Part shown: positions 35,627 to 44,525 of the stretch, piece after piece | Numbering within the stretch: position 1 is the stretch's first letter | Layout of the letters: each line of letters begins with the position of its first letter | NCBI GenBank assembly: GCA_023421115.1 | Contig: JAEZUI010000252.1 | Span: forward strand, 32,495 to 96,494 | Direction: 5' to 3' | Source of the DNA: Bacillota bacterium | GTDB taxonomy: Bacteria; Bacillota; Clostridia; Acetivibrionales; Acetivibrionaceae | DNA length: 64,000 nucleotides | The notes under the pieces: generated by a model | What the model was told of the DNA's origin: nothing | The model's input: only the letters and a program-made list of their open reading frames with translations | The model's database searches: none | Position numbers and translations under genes: made by a program

Positions 35627-36640
35627 TTGAAGGATGAAAAGATTGCGTTGGACGAATGGAAAAGCTTGTACCAGGCAGCTGTCAAGTTTAAGGAGACAGA
35701 ATGTTGGAATTGGATGTCTGATATTGATATTTTCGGTGTTGACAATATTGAAACACATGAAATAGGATACTGTTGTATTATGGGTAATGCAGGTAAGATG
35801 TATGGACTTAGTATTTATATTGGAGATGATGGATTAAAGTCGTATATAGGCACCTTATATCATGATGTTCCCGTTGAAGATTTGGGATATATTCAAAATT
35901 GTATAACTGTGTACTTCCAAGATAGGCAAAATCTAAACAGAGAAGATTTAAAGCTCATTAAAGATTTGGAATTAAAATTCAGAGGAAAGAATCAGTGGCC
36001 TCAATTTAGAAATTATAGGCCCAATTACTTTCCGTCAAGCCTTAGCAAAAGTGAAGTCAAATATATGACCTATGCGTTAGAACAGATAATAGATGTTGCT
36101 TTAAGATGTAAGAAGGATGAAAAACTATTACGGCATGAAGATGATGATTTGATATTTTGCAAAGTGTCTAAGATTGTCGATAAGGAGATTATGTGGGAAG
36201 ACAGGTATGTAAAACCAAATCTCGAGGACAGCTATAGCGAATATCAAAATGTTAATGAAATAGCTTTAAAAAAGATTAGGGACAATAAGCCTAGAAAAAC
36301 AGGTATTTGGGAAGTGGATATTTTTAATGCCCCTGTGATGGTTAAAGAAAAAGGAAGACCCTATTATCCGCTGATGTTTATGATTGCTGAGGCGGAAAGC
36401 GGGGTAATGCTCGACATGAAAATGAGTTCTGATTTTGAAAGCTATATCGGGGAATTTAGGGATCAATTTATTGATCTGATTTTAAAAAACAGGCATATAC
36501 CTGAAGTTATTGTTGTACAGAGAAAGGGTGTTTTCCAAATGCTCGAGCCTATATCGGCAAAACTAGGCATAGAACTACAGGCAGTTGAAGAATTGTATAG
36601 TATTCAGGAGTTTAGAAAAGGATTGAAAGAGTTTCTATAA
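35627..36640 (+). CDS. Uncharacterised protein, DUF7309/DUF6930-like architecture
   Basis: This 337-residue cytosolic protein has no signal peptide or membrane segments. The N-terminal half (about 1-150) contains WKSLYQAAVKFKETECWNWM and CCIMGNAGKMYGLSIYIG; the C-terminal part (about 230-330) contains the TGIWEVDIFNAPVMV...RPYYPLMFMIAEAESG pattern. This arrangement resembles proteins annotated with DUF7309 plus DUF6930 in Firmicutes, whose function is unknown; the match is from memory and tentative. The start is TTG 35627 with AAGGTGG upstream; GTG 35615 would be within the ribosome binding site. It has its own terminator. Confidence 0.75.
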   Translation: MKDEKIALDEWKSLYQAAVKFKETECWNWMSDIDIFGVDNIETHEIGYCCIMGNAGKMYGLSIYIGDDGLKSYIGTLYHDVPVEDLGYIQNCITVYFQDRQNLNREDLKLIKDLELKFRGKNQWPQFRNYRPNYFPSSLSKSEVKYMTYALEQIIDVALRCKKDEKLLRHEDDDLIFCKVSKIVDKEIMWEDRYVKPNLEDSYSEYQNVNEIALKKIRDNKPRKTGIWEVDIFNAPVMVKEKGRPYYPLMFMIAEAESGVMLDMKMSSDFESYIGEFRDQFIDLILKNRHIPEVIVVQRKGVFQMLEPISAKLGIELQAVEELYSIQEFRKGLKEFL

Positions 36641-36720
36641 GGTGTTTCTTGTTGAAAAAGAGAAATTTCCCGGGAAATATGATTGGTATTTTTGTCGAAA
36701 TATACTTCAAAAAATATTTT

Positions 36721-36746
36721 AAAAGGACCCCATTTCGGGTCCTTTT
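36721..36746. terminator. Bidirectional terminator between two convergent genes
   Basis: AAAAGGACCC (36721-36730) pairs perfectly with GGGTCCTTTT (36737-36746) across CATTTC. It serves the DUF gene on one side and prfC on the other. Confidence 0.92.
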
Positions 36747-36763
36747 AATTAATAGAAATAGCT

Positions 36764-38368
36764 CTATTCTTTTTTTGCTATGTCATAAAGAGTCAAAGCA
36801 CTGTTTTTCTCTTCAGCCCAACGTATTGACCATTCGTTTTCAAAGAGAAGTACATATCTTTCGTTGTCATCCTGTGCAAGCATGGTAGAACTTGTAAGAA
36901 TAAGTTTTCTCGGATCAACCCCTGAATTATCTATCCATCTTGCGTGCTTGAACGGTAAATGTTGTATTCTCAAATCAACACCGTACTCGTTTTTTAGTCT
37001 GTATTCGAGAACTTCAAACTGCAGCGCTCCAACCGTACCTATAATTAAAGCTTCTATACCTATATCCACTTGTTTGAAAACTTGTATTGCACCCTCTTCG
37101 GATAATTGATTAATTCCCTTTAAAAATTGCTTACGTTTCATCGTATCCGTTGATATTACTCTGGCAAAATGCTCAGCAGGAAAGATGGGTATGCCTTCAA
37201 ATTTGAGGTCGCTATTTGCTTCGCAAAGAGTATCTCCTATATTGAAAATACCAGGATCAAAAACACCTATTATATCACCGGCATAAGCCTCTTCAATAAT
37301 TGTACGCTCTTGAGCCATGAATTGTTGAGGTTGTGATAATTTTATATCCTTTTTCTGCTGAACATGATTTACTTCCATTCCTTTGGAAAAACGTCCCGAG
37401 CATATTCTCATAAAAGCTATCCTGTCTCTATGGGCAGGGTTCATATTTGCCTGTATCTTGAATACAAAAGCAGTGAATTTATCCCATTCCGGATCAACGT
37501 CACCAGTAGATGAGTTTTTAATGCCCGGCTTTGGAGCTAGTGTAAGGAACTCTTCTAAGAAAGGCTGAACACCGAAATTGGTCATGGCACTTCCGAAGAA
37601 AATTGGAGTTAATTCACCTTTAAGCAATTTTTTCTTGTCAAATTCGTCGCCTGCCATATCTAAAAGTTCAATATCTTCGCACAGTTTATTGTGATAGTGA
37701 TCTCCTAAAAGATCAGCAAAAATTTTGTCATCAACACTTCCTTTACTTGACAAAACGGCAGATTGACCATGGTTACCGCCTTCGAACAGTTCAATCTGTT
37801 TGAGTTTCCTGTTGTAAACGCCCTTAAAGTCGCCATCGGTGCCTATGGGCCAGTTCATTGGATAGGAGTGAATTCCGAGAACATTTTCGATCTCTTCCAT
37901 AAGCTCAAAAGGGTCTTTTGAAGCCCTATCCATCTTGTTTACAAAAGTGAATATTGGAATACCTCTCATTTTACAAACGTGAAAGAGTTTTATAGTTTGT
38001 GCTTCCACACCCTTTGCACCGTCAATAAGCATTACAGCGCTGTCGGCGGCCATAAGAGTGCGGTAGGTATCTTCACTGAAGTCTTGGTGACCGGGTGTAT
38101 CAAGTATATTTATACAAAATCCCTCGTATTCAAACTGCATAACACTTGATGTAACAGATATACCCCTCTGTTTTTCAATTTCCATCCAGTCGGAAACTGC
38201 GTGCTTGTTGGCCTTTCTTGCTTTTACCGAACCAGCAAGTCTTATGGCACCGCCATATAATAGAAGTTTCTCTGTTAATGTTGTTTTCCCTGCGTCAGGG
38301 TGTGATATAATAGCGAAAGTCCTTCTTCTATCTACTTCTTTAGAAATAATTTCCTTAATATTCGACAT
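36764..38368 (-). CDS. prfC: Peptide chain release factor 3
   Basis: This 534-residue GTPase recycles RF1/RF2 from the ribosome after termination. Its G1 motif is SHPDAGKTTLTE at about 24-34, G3 is DTPGHQDFSEDT, and NKMD near 140 is G4. Domains II and III follow, with the RF3 C-terminal features (GALQFEVLEYRLKNEYGV). The length fits. The ATG at 38368 has AGAGGT upstream. It is convergent with the DUF gene and stands alone. Confidence 0.95.
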   Translation of the reverse strand: MSNIKEIISKEVDRRRTFAIISHPDAGKTTLTEKLLLYGGAIRLAGSVKARKANKHAVSDWMEIEKQRGISVTSSVMQFEYEGFCINILDTPGHQDFSEDTYRTLMAADSAVMLIDGAKGVEAQTIKLFHVCKMRGIPIFTFVNKMDRASKDPFELMEEIENVLGIHSYPMNWPIGTDGDFKGVYNRKLKQIELFEGGNHGQSAVLSSKGSVDDKIFADLLGDHYHNKLCEDIELLDMAGDEFDKKKLLKGELTPIFFGSAMTNFGVQPFLEEFLTLAPKPGIKNSSTGDVDPEWDKFTAFVFKIQANMNPAHRDRIAFMRICSGRFSKGMEVNHVQQKKDIKLSQPQQFMAQERTIIEEAYAGDIIGVFDPGIFNIGDTLCEANSDLKFEGIPIFPAEHFARVISTDTMKRKQFLKGINQLSEEGAIQVFKQVDIGIEALIIGTVGALQFEVLEYRLKNEYGVDLRIQHLPFKHARWIDNSGVDPRKLILTSSTMLAQDDNERYVLLFENEWSIRWAEEKNSALTLYDIAKKE

Positions 38369-38634
38369 TTATTAATACCTCTTATAACATCAGTTTTTTA
38401 GCAAGTTTTATTGTATATTATAGCCATATATCATGTCAATTCATAAAAAGTATTACCACATTTTACAAAGTGTCGGGATGTGTATGGTATTTAAACAATT
38501 ATTAGGATTTTTCACAGTAAAAGAGGAATTTTTTTTGATATATAGAATACTTGTAATTATAGCCTGAGTAAGTTAAATATAAATTGTCTTTTTAAAATTA
38601 TGTTACAAAATATACAAACAAGGGGTATTATAAT
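38369..38634. other. Divergent promoter region, prfC / nucleoside kinase
   Basis: 265 AT-rich bases between two divergent genes. No gene or palindrome is seen. The promoter for the long downstream array should lie here. Confidence 0.4.
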
Positions 38635-40308
38635 ATGAGAGAGAGCAATATGGATTTAATTAAATTAACTTTTCCCGACGGAAGCGAGAGGGAAGTTGTT
38701 GAAGGAATATCATTGCTCGAATTGAGCAAAGATTGCATGGGTGATTATAAATCTACAATAGTTGCTGCAAAAGTTGATAATGATATTAAAGAATTAAGCT
38801 ATCATTTATATAATAATGCGAATATTGAATTTATAGATCTGACTAAAGATGATGGAATGAGGATCTACAGGAGAAGTCTTAGTTTTGTTTTAATAAAGGC
38901 GGTTAACGACCTGTACCCAGATAGAAAGGTAATAATAAGCCATTCAATAAGCAAAGGAATATTCTGTGAGGTCAATGGAGACACACCGCTTACAACTGAA
39001 GAAGTGTCTAAAATTGAAGATAGAATGAAGGAACTGATAAAGCAAAAAATACCTTTTATAAAGAGAATTATGTCTATAGATGAGGCAAGGGAAATTTTTA
39101 GCAAAACAGGAAGGTTAGACAGGTTTCGTGCTGTTGAATATAGAAAGAAGTCCTATGTTACTATTTACAATTGTGATGGTTATGAAGATTACTTTTATGG
39201 ATATATGGCACCGGATACAGGGTATTTAAAAAAATTCGCGCTTAAATTTTATGCACCGGGCTTGATAATGATGTTTCCGGACAAGTCAAATCCCGACGTT
39301 ATTCCAAAGTTTAAGGAACAGAAAAAGCTCTTTAGCATATTTAAAGAATATAAAAGTTGGGGACGTATTCTTGGTGTCGCAAATGTAGGTTCACTCAATG
39401 CTCTTGTTAAGGAAAGCAAAGTTAATGAACTGATAAGAGTAGGGGAAGCTCTGCATGAGAAAAAAATTGCACAAATAGCCGATATGATTGCTTTTAATAA
39501 AAACAAGAAAAGGGTAGTGCTTATTGCAGGCCCTTCATCTTCCGGTAAGACTACTTTTGCACATAGATTGGCTATACAGTTGAAAGTTAACGGTTTACGG
39601 CCTGTTACCATTTCACTTGACGATTATTTTGTGGACAGAGATCGTACACCTGTGGATGAAAATGGAGAGTTTGATTTTGAGGCTTTAGAAGCAATTGACA
39701 TTCTTCTTTTCAATCAGCACTTAGCGAGTTTAATTAGAGGTGAAGAGGTAGGTATACCAAAATTTAATTTTCCAAACGGCTGCAGGGAGAATTTCTGTAG
39801 GAAATTGAAAATTGATGACGATCAGCTGCTTATAATAGAAGGTATTCACGGACTTAATGAAAAATTGACGTCTTCAATTCCTAAGGAAAGTAAGTTTAAG
39901 GTTTATGTAAGTGCCATTACCTCAATGAGCATTGATGATCACAATAGAATACCGACAACCGATTCGAGAATGCTCCGAAGGATTGTTAGAGACTTTCAGT
40001 TCAGAGGTTGCAGTGCAATCAATACAATTAAGAGATGGCCTTCTGTAAGACGTGGAGAAGAAAAGAATATTTTTCCGTTTCAGGAGGAGGCGGACATTAT
40101 GTTCAATTCTGCACTTCCTTTTGAATTAGGAGTATTAAAGGTGCTTGCTGAGCCGCTTTTAAGTGATGTTGACAGTTCGCAGACTGAATATTCTGAAGCA
40201 AGAAGATTGATAGAATTCTTGACGAATTTTGTTCCGATAGAATCAAAAGAAATTCCTGCAAATTCCATTATAAGAGAATTTGTTGGAGGTAGTTGTTTTT
40301 ACGAATAA
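38635..40308 (+). CDS. Nucleoside (uridine-type) kinase with N-terminal TGS domain
   Basis: This is a 557-residue cytosolic enzyme. The first 70 residues are a TGS domain as in threonyl-tRNA synthetase (ITFPDGSxREVxEG pattern: LTFPDGSEREVVEG). A threonyl-synthetase-like second domain (about 70-200) follows. The C-terminal half is a P-loop kinase of the uridine-kinase family: Walker A VLIAGPSSSGKTTFAHRL near residue 300, then SLDDYFVDRDRTP and an IIEGIHGLNE strand. The combination is common in clostridia, where the physiological substrate is not settled. ATG 38635 has AAGGGG upstream; ATG 38650 is possible. It heads the array that leads to the hydrogenase genes. Confidence 0.85.
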   Translation: MRESNMDLIKLTFPDGSEREVVEGISLLELSKDCMGDYKSTIVAAKVDNDIKELSYHLYNNANIEFIDLTKDDGMRIYRRSLSFVLIKAVNDLYPDRKVIISHSISKGIFCEVNGDTPLTTEEVSKIEDRMKELIKQKIPFIKRIMSIDEAREIFSKTGRLDRFRAVEYRKKSYVTIYNCDGYEDYFYGYMAPDTGYLKKFALKFYAPGLIMMFPDKSNPDVIPKFKEQKKLFSIFKEYKSWGRILGVANVGSLNALVKESKVNELIRVGEALHEKKIAQIADMIAFNKNKKRVVLIAGPSSSGKTTFAHRLAIQLKVNGLRPVTISLDDYFVDRDRTPVDENGEFDFEALEAIDILLFNQHLASLIRGEEVGIPKFNFPNGCRENFCRKLKIDDDQLLIIEGIHGLNEKLTSSIPKESKFKVYVSAITSMSIDDHNRIPTTDSRMLRRIVRDFQFRGCSAINTIKRWPSVRRGEEKNIFPFQEEADIMFNSALPFELGVLKVLAEPLLSDVDSSQTEYSEARRLIEFLTNFVPIESKEIPANSIIREFVGGSCFYE

Positions 40309-40358
40309 TACTTTGGCTGGTATAGGATCAAAAAATGAAATGTAAAGGCAGGGATTAT

Positions 40359-40712
40359 ATGAAAGTTTGTGAAATTGCCGGTATTCTTGAAGCAGAACTT
40401 TTGACTGGAGAAGAAAATCTTGATCTGGAAGTTCACTGTGCATGCGGTGCTGACCTTATGAGTGATGTTATGGCTTATGTCAAGGAGAATGTAGTATTAT
40501 TGACGGGGCTTGTCAACCCACAGGTGGTAAGAACGGCGGAAATGATGGATATAAAGGTTATTGTTTTTGTCAGAGGTAAGAAGCCTGATGAAAAGGTAAT
40601 TGAATTTGCAAAGGATAAAGGAATAACAATTTTTATTACTAAACATCCGATGTTTATTGCATGTGGTAAACTATACAGTTCTGGTGTCACGGGAAGAGGT
40701 GTATGGGATTGA
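40359..40712 (+). CDS. DRTGG-domain protein (first copy)
   Basis: This 117-residue protein consists of a single DRTGG-like domain: VCEIAGILEAELLTGEENLD, then ADLMSDVMAYV and LLTGLVNPQVVRTAEMMDIK. The domain is known from phosphotransacetylase and CBS-containing proteins and is thought to sense a ligand; its role here is unknown. The start is ATG 40359 with GGCAGGG upstream. Its stop overlaps the next gene (ATP-binding protein) by 10 bases. A paralogue lies at 42603. Confidence 0.8.
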   Translation: MKVCEIAGILEAELLTGEENLDLEVHCACGADLMSDVMAYVKENVVLLTGLVNPQVVRTAEMMDIKVIVFVRGKKPDEKVIEFAKDKGITIFITKHPMFIACGKLYSSGVTGRGVWD

Positions 40713-41134
40713 GCAACAGCATTATAAGGCAGAGTTACATTATCCCTGCCGATGATTTCTCTTTAGCCGGAGAGGCTTCTAGTAGTGTAAAAAAAATGCT
40801 CAATCAGTTAGGTGTTCCTCCCCAGACTGTTAAAAAAGTTTCTATTGCCATGTATGAAGCGGAGATAAATGCTGTTATTCATGCAGGAGGGGGAACTGCA
40901 GATGTTGAAATAGACAAGGAAAAAGTATTAATAATAATTAGTGACGAAGGTCCAGGGATACCTGACGTTGAACTTGCAATGAAAGAAGGTTATTCTACTG
41001 CTCCTGATAGTGTCAGGGAGATGGGATTTGGTGCCGGTATGGGTTTACCTAATATTAAACGATATGCTGACAAACTTGATATAAAAACCGAGGTTGGTAA
41101 GGGAACAAGTGTTGAAATTACTGTGCTTTTGTAG
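40703..41134 (+). CDS. Anti-sigma-type serine/threonine kinase ATPase (RsbW-like)
   Basis: This is a 143-residue GHKL ATPase. The N-box is in MYEAEINAVIHAGGG, the G1 box is DEGPGIPD, and GAGMGLPNIKRYAD is the G2/lid motif. Such proteins bind and phosphorylate an anti-sigma antagonist, or bind a sigma factor, through the ATP fold. No anti-anti-sigma gene is adjacent. It overlaps the preceding DRTGG gene by 10 bases and lies 80 bases before the hydrogenase-like gene, so it is probably co-transcribed. Confidence 0.87.
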   Translation: MGLSNSIIRQSYIIPADDFSLAGEASSSVKKMLNQLGVPPQTVKKVSIAMYEAEINAVIHAGGGTADVEIDKEKVLIIISDEGPGIPDVELAMKEGYSTAPDSVREMGFGAGMGLPNIKRYADKLDIKTEVGKGTSVEITVLL

Positions 41135-41216
41135 AATGTTATCTACAGCGCTTCAGGAGAATAAGGACTTTACCTTTTAGGCAGGTTCTATAGGGGTCTA
41201 TTTTAGGGGGGATAGA

Positions 41217-42590
41217 ATGAAGGAGTATTTTCATTCGGTTACTTTAGATGAAGAAAAGTGCAAAGGTTGCACTAACTGTATCAAAAGATGTCCTACGGAG
41301 GCTATTAGAGTAAGAAAAGGAAAGGCGAGAATTATAGCCGAAAGGTGCATAGACTGTGGGGAATGTATCAGAGTCTGTCCTTATCATGCCAAAAAAGCTA
41401 TTACAGATCCACTTGAAATTCTTAACAATTTTAAATATAAAGTTGCTATTCCTGCCCCTACAATATATGGACAGTTTAAAGCTGCAAGATCTACAAATCA
41501 TTTGCTTACAGCTTTTAAGTTAATTGGTTTCGATCATGTCTATGAGGTGGCAAAGGCAGCTGAAATTGTAAGTAATGTAACTAGGGAATTGATGAAAAAG
41601 AACAATTTAAAAAAACCTTTAATTTCATCTGCCTGTCCTGCAGTTGTAAGGTTGATTCAAGTAAGGTTCCCAAGCTTGATTGACAATATATTAAAGCTTG
41701 AGTCTCCTATGGAACTTGCTGCAAGGATTGTAAAAGATGAGTTAGTGAAGAATAAGAATATGCCTATTGAAGATATTGGAGTGTTTTTTATTACACCATG
41801 TGCAGCTAAAGTTACCAGCATTAAAGCGCCTTACGAGAGTGAAAAGTCTTGTGTTGACGGAGCAATATCAATAAAGGATATATACTTAAAGTTGCTTAAC
41901 GCGCTTGGTGAGGTGAAAGAGGAAGATGAAGAGGAATTGGTAAAAGCGGGGTTTGAGGGAATAAGATGGGCAAACTCTGGTGGGGAGAGTTTAGCACTAG
42001 GCACAGATAATTTTCTTGCTGTAGATGGAATTCACAATGTGATTTCTATTCTTGAGGAATTGGAAAATGACAAATTGAAGGATGTTGATTTTATTGAGAC
42101 TTTGGCCTGTCAAGGAGGATGCCTAGGGGGACCTTTGACTGTAGAAAATTTATATGTAGCTAAAACAAGAATCAAAAAATTTATAGATATGGCAAAGAAA
42201 GACAGTGTAGAAGATAATTCGGGCAATACTTATGACTATGATTTGCTTTGGACTAGGAATGTGGAACACAAACCTATTATGCAACTAGATGAAGATTTTG
42301 AAGTTGCAATGAAGAAGTTGGAGGCATTGCGAGCAATAAGTGAAGATTTACCGGGGCTAGACTGTGGTGCCTGTGGTGCGCCTAATTGCAGGGCACTTGC
42401 CGAAGATATTGTAAGAGGTAATGCAAACGAGACTGATTGTGTATTTAAATTGAGAGAGAAAGTCAGAGAGCTTACAGTTCAAATGATGGAAATTGAATCA
42501 ATGATGCCTCCTGTTTTGGATAAGGGTGATCATAATAAACATGGTAAAGATGATAAAAGTGCTAAAGGTGATAAAAAAGATAAATATTAA
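41217..42590 (+). CDS. [FeFe]-hydrogenase-like iron-sulfur protein (putative redox sensor)
   Basis: This 457-residue protein starts with two 4Fe-4S motifs (CKGCTNCIKRCPTEA and CIDCGECIRVCPYHA). A hydrogenase large-subunit-like domain at about 80-330 has altered but recognisable H-cluster motifs: SSACPA, TPCAAKV and ETLACQGGCLGG in place of TSCSPG, MPCTAK and E.MACPGGC. A C-terminal four-cysteine 4Fe-4S domain (CGACGAPNCRALAEDI) and a Lys-rich tail follow. The pattern fits the sensory-type group of hydrogenase-like proteins seen beside bifurcating hydrogenases. Whether it binds a full H-cluster is unknown. The C-terminus carries no PAS or kinase domain, so a signalling partner would be separate, plausibly the neighbouring ATPase. 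Confidence 0.85.
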   Translation: MKEYFHSVTLDEEKCKGCTNCIKRCPTEAIRVRKGKARIIAERCIDCGECIRVCPYHAKKAITDPLEILNNFKYKVAIPAPTIYGQFKAARSTNHLLTAFKLIGFDHVYEVAKAAEIVSNVTRELMKKNNLKKPLISSACPAVVRLIQVRFPSLIDNILKLESPMELAARIVKDELVKNKNMPIEDIGVFFITPCAAKVTSIKAPYESEKSCVDGAISIKDIYLKLLNALGEVKEEDEEELVKAGFEGIRWANSGGESLALGTDNFLAVDGIHNVISILEELENDKLKDVDFIETLACQGGCLGGPLTVENLYVAKTRIKKFIDMAKKDSVEDNSGNTYDYDLLWTRNVEHKPIMQLDEDFEVAMKKLEALRAISEDLPGLDCGACGAPNCRALAEDIVRGNANETDCVFKLREKVRELTVQMMEIESMMPPVLDKGDHNKHGKDDKSAKGDKKDKY

Positions 42591-42602
42591 GGGGAGATAA
42601 AG

Positions 42603-42932
42603 ATGAAGATTAGCCAGCTTGCTGATTTAATACAGGCAAAGATTTTGACGGACAATAAAGATGTGGATAATGAGGTTTCGGGAGCATACATTTGTGACTT
42701 GCTAAGTTGGGTTATGTCCCATGCTAATAAAGGTGATGTTTGGATTACTGTTCATACTCACTTAAATATTGTAGCTGTTGCCTTATTGGTTGAAATTGCG
42801 TGTATCTTAGTGCCTGAAGGGATCCAAGTTGAAGAGGCTACAATTAAGAAGGCAAATGAAGAGGGCATTATAATTATGAGTTCTAATAAGACAGCTTATC
42901 AAATTGCGGTAGAAATTAGTAAAATTATTTAA
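42603..42932 (+). CDS. DRTGG-domain protein (second copy)
   Basis: This 109-residue single-domain paralogue of the gene at 40359 begins MKISQLADLIQAKILTDNKD and includes GAYICDLLSWVMSHANKGDVW. It follows the hydrogenase-like gene by 12 bases with GGGGAGA upstream, so it is in the same transcript. The ligand is unknown. That two DRTGG proteins bracket an iron-sulfur sensor suggests that they act with it. Confidence 0.8.
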   Translation: MKISQLADLIQAKILTDNKDVDNEVSGAYICDLLSWVMSHANKGDVWITVHTHLNIVAVALLVEIACILVPEGIQVEEATIKKANEEGIIIMSSNKTAYQIAVEISKII

Positions 42933-43012
42933 GGATATTTTAATGAAACTGATAAGTCACTAAAAAATATCTTTGTAGTATAAGCACAAAAATGTGAAAG
43001 GTATTTTAAGTT

Positions 43013-43723
43013 ATGAAAGCATTTTATGATCTTCATATTCATTCGGCCCTGTCACCTTGTGCAGAAGACGAGATGACTCCGAATAACATAGTGAATATGG
43101 CTTATATTAAAGGTCTTGATATAATTGCAGTTACTGATCACAATGCTACTCTCAACTGTGAGGCAGTTTTTAATTGTGCAAAAGATCGGGGTATTGTTGT
43201 TGTACCGGGGATAGAGTTAGAAACTAGAGAAGAAGTTCATATGATTTGCCTTTTTCCAGGTCTTGAAGAAGTGATGAAAATGCACAAAGAAGTTAGCAAT
43301 GCTCTTCCTGGTATTGAAAATAGAGAGGATATCTTTGGTCAGCAAATCATAATGGACGAAGAAGATAATATTGTAAGAAACTATAAGCCAATGCTTCTTA
43401 CAGCAACTAACCTGAGTATTGATGATGTGTTTGAAAAGGTGGGCAAGCTTGGTGGAGTCGTTGTTCCTGCTCATGTAGATAGAGATTCTTTCAGTATAAT
43501 TTCAAATCTTGGGATTGTTCCAGACTACTTGAATATAAAATATCTTGAAATTTCTAAAAATTGTGTAATCAATGAGTTCCTAAATAAAAATTCCTACCTT
43601 TCAACTTATAATTTTTTAAGGTCTTCTGATGCCCATAATCTTGGGAAAATTCTAGAAAAGGAAAGTAGTATTGAGCTTAAAGAGATAAGCATAGAATGTC
43701 TCATAGAATCCCTCAAGAGATAG
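43013..43723 (+). CDS. PHP-domain phosphoesterase
   Basis: This 236-residue metal-dependent phosphoesterase is of the PHP/TrpH type. Metal-binding motifs: DLHIHSALSPC near residue 6, VTDHNATLNC near 42, a Glu-rich strand with PGIELETREE, PAHVDRDSF near 144, and SSDAHNLG near 205. TrpH-type proteins hydrolyse nucleotide phosphates or related small phosphates; the substrate here is not known. It is close behind the DRTGG gene. After it, a 300-base gap with a promoter separates the hydrogenase structural genes. Confidence 0.88.
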   Translation: MKAFYDLHIHSALSPCAEDEMTPNNIVNMAYIKGLDIIAVTDHNATLNCEAVFNCAKDRGIVVVPGIELETREEVHMICLFPGLEEVMKMHKEVSNALPGIENREDIFGQQIIMDEEDNIVRNYKPMLLTATNLSIDDVFEKVGKLGGVVVPAHVDRDSFSIISNLGIVPDYLNIKYLEISKNCVINEFLNKNSYLSTYNFLRSSDAHNLGKILEKESSIELKEISIECLIESLKR

Positions 43724-44030
43724 AGGGAAAGTCATTTGCTTCTTACTTAAATTGTCACAATAACTATTTTTCAAAATTTCCACCAAATAAGGTCTTAGAA
43801 TACTGTATACAATCCAATTATGAAATTTTAACTTGGGCAAATTGCATTTTAGCTTGAAATGACTACATTTTGGAGTTATGATTTATAAAATTGGAAAATA
43901 ATTATTTTCGAATTTTATTGAATGTTACATTGAAATTTGCTATAATTATCGGGAATATTGTTAATTTGTTAACATAGACTGTTTTCAAACATAATACAAA
44001 AAAGTTAAGTGTTAGGGGGTTTTTGAACAA
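43724..44030. other. Promoter-bearing gap before the hydrogenase genes
   Basis: About 300 AT-rich bases without a gene. It contains a near-consensus promoter (see 43918-43946). No terminator-like stem was found, so read-through from the PHP gene is possible. Confidence 0.5.
43918..43946 (+). promoter_or_regulatory. Putative promoter of the nuoE-hydA operon
   Basis: TTGAAT (43918-43923), a 17-nt spacer and TATAAT (43941-43946) lie 84 bases before the nuoE start. It agrees well with sigma-A. The Shine-Dalgarno TTAGGGGGT is at about 44013-44021. Confidence 0.7.
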
Positions 44031-44525
44031 ATGAGCGAAAACAATTGCTGTTGCTGTGGTGGAGCTGATCCGAGAGATCAAAAACTACAGGAAATTATTG
44101 AGAAGTACAAGGATACTAGAGGGGCATTAATTCCGGTATTGCATGAGGCACAAGAGGTTTATGGTTATTTGCCGATTGAGGTTCAAAAGAAAATATCTGA
44201 GGGATTAAATGTACCGCTATCAGAAATTTATGGAGTTGTTACTTTTTACACTCAGTTTTCCTTAAATCCTAAAGGAAAATACAAAATCTCAGTATGTATG
44301 GGTACTGCATGTTATGTAAAAGGCTCTGGCCAAATCTTGGACAAATTCAAAGAAAAACTTGGCTTGGAAGTAGGAGAATGCTCAGAGGACGGTTTGTTCT
44401 CGTTAGAGGCATGCAGATGTATAGGGGCATGTGGTTTGGCGCCTGTTATTACAATAAACGAAGATGTATATGGTAGACTTGTTCCTGACGAAATAGAAGG
44501 AATACTTAAAAAGTATCAAGAATAA
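44031..44525 (+). CDS. hydC: NuoE-like 2Fe-2S subunit of bifurcating [FeFe]-hydrogenase (HydC-type)
   Basis: This 164-residue subunit of a trimeric, NAD-linked hydrogenase has the thioredoxin-fold 2Fe-2S ligands: CMGTACYVKGSG and ACRCIGACGLAP supply the four cysteines. The helical N-terminus (about 15-70, LIPVLHEAQEVYGYLP) is the NuoE bundle. An extra Cys-rich stretch (NCCCCGG) begins the protein, a feature also seen in some clostridial homologues. Its stop overlaps the next start (TAATG). It heads the operon with nuoF- and hydA-like genes. Confidence 0.93.
   Translation: MSENNCCCCGGADPRDQKLQEIIEKYKDTRGALIPVLHEAQEVYGYLPIEVQKKISEGLNVPLSEIYGVVTFYTQFSLNPKGKYKISVCMGTACYVKGSGQILDKFKEKLGLEVGECSEDGLFSLEACRCIGACGLAPVITINEDVYGRLVPDEIEGILKKYQE

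Noticed and set aside
40703..41134. The RsbW-like ATPase as part of a sigma-B-type partner-switching operon
   Set aside because: No anti-anti-sigma (STAS) or sigma-factor gene is adjacent, so only a general anti-sigma-type ATPase can be claimed.
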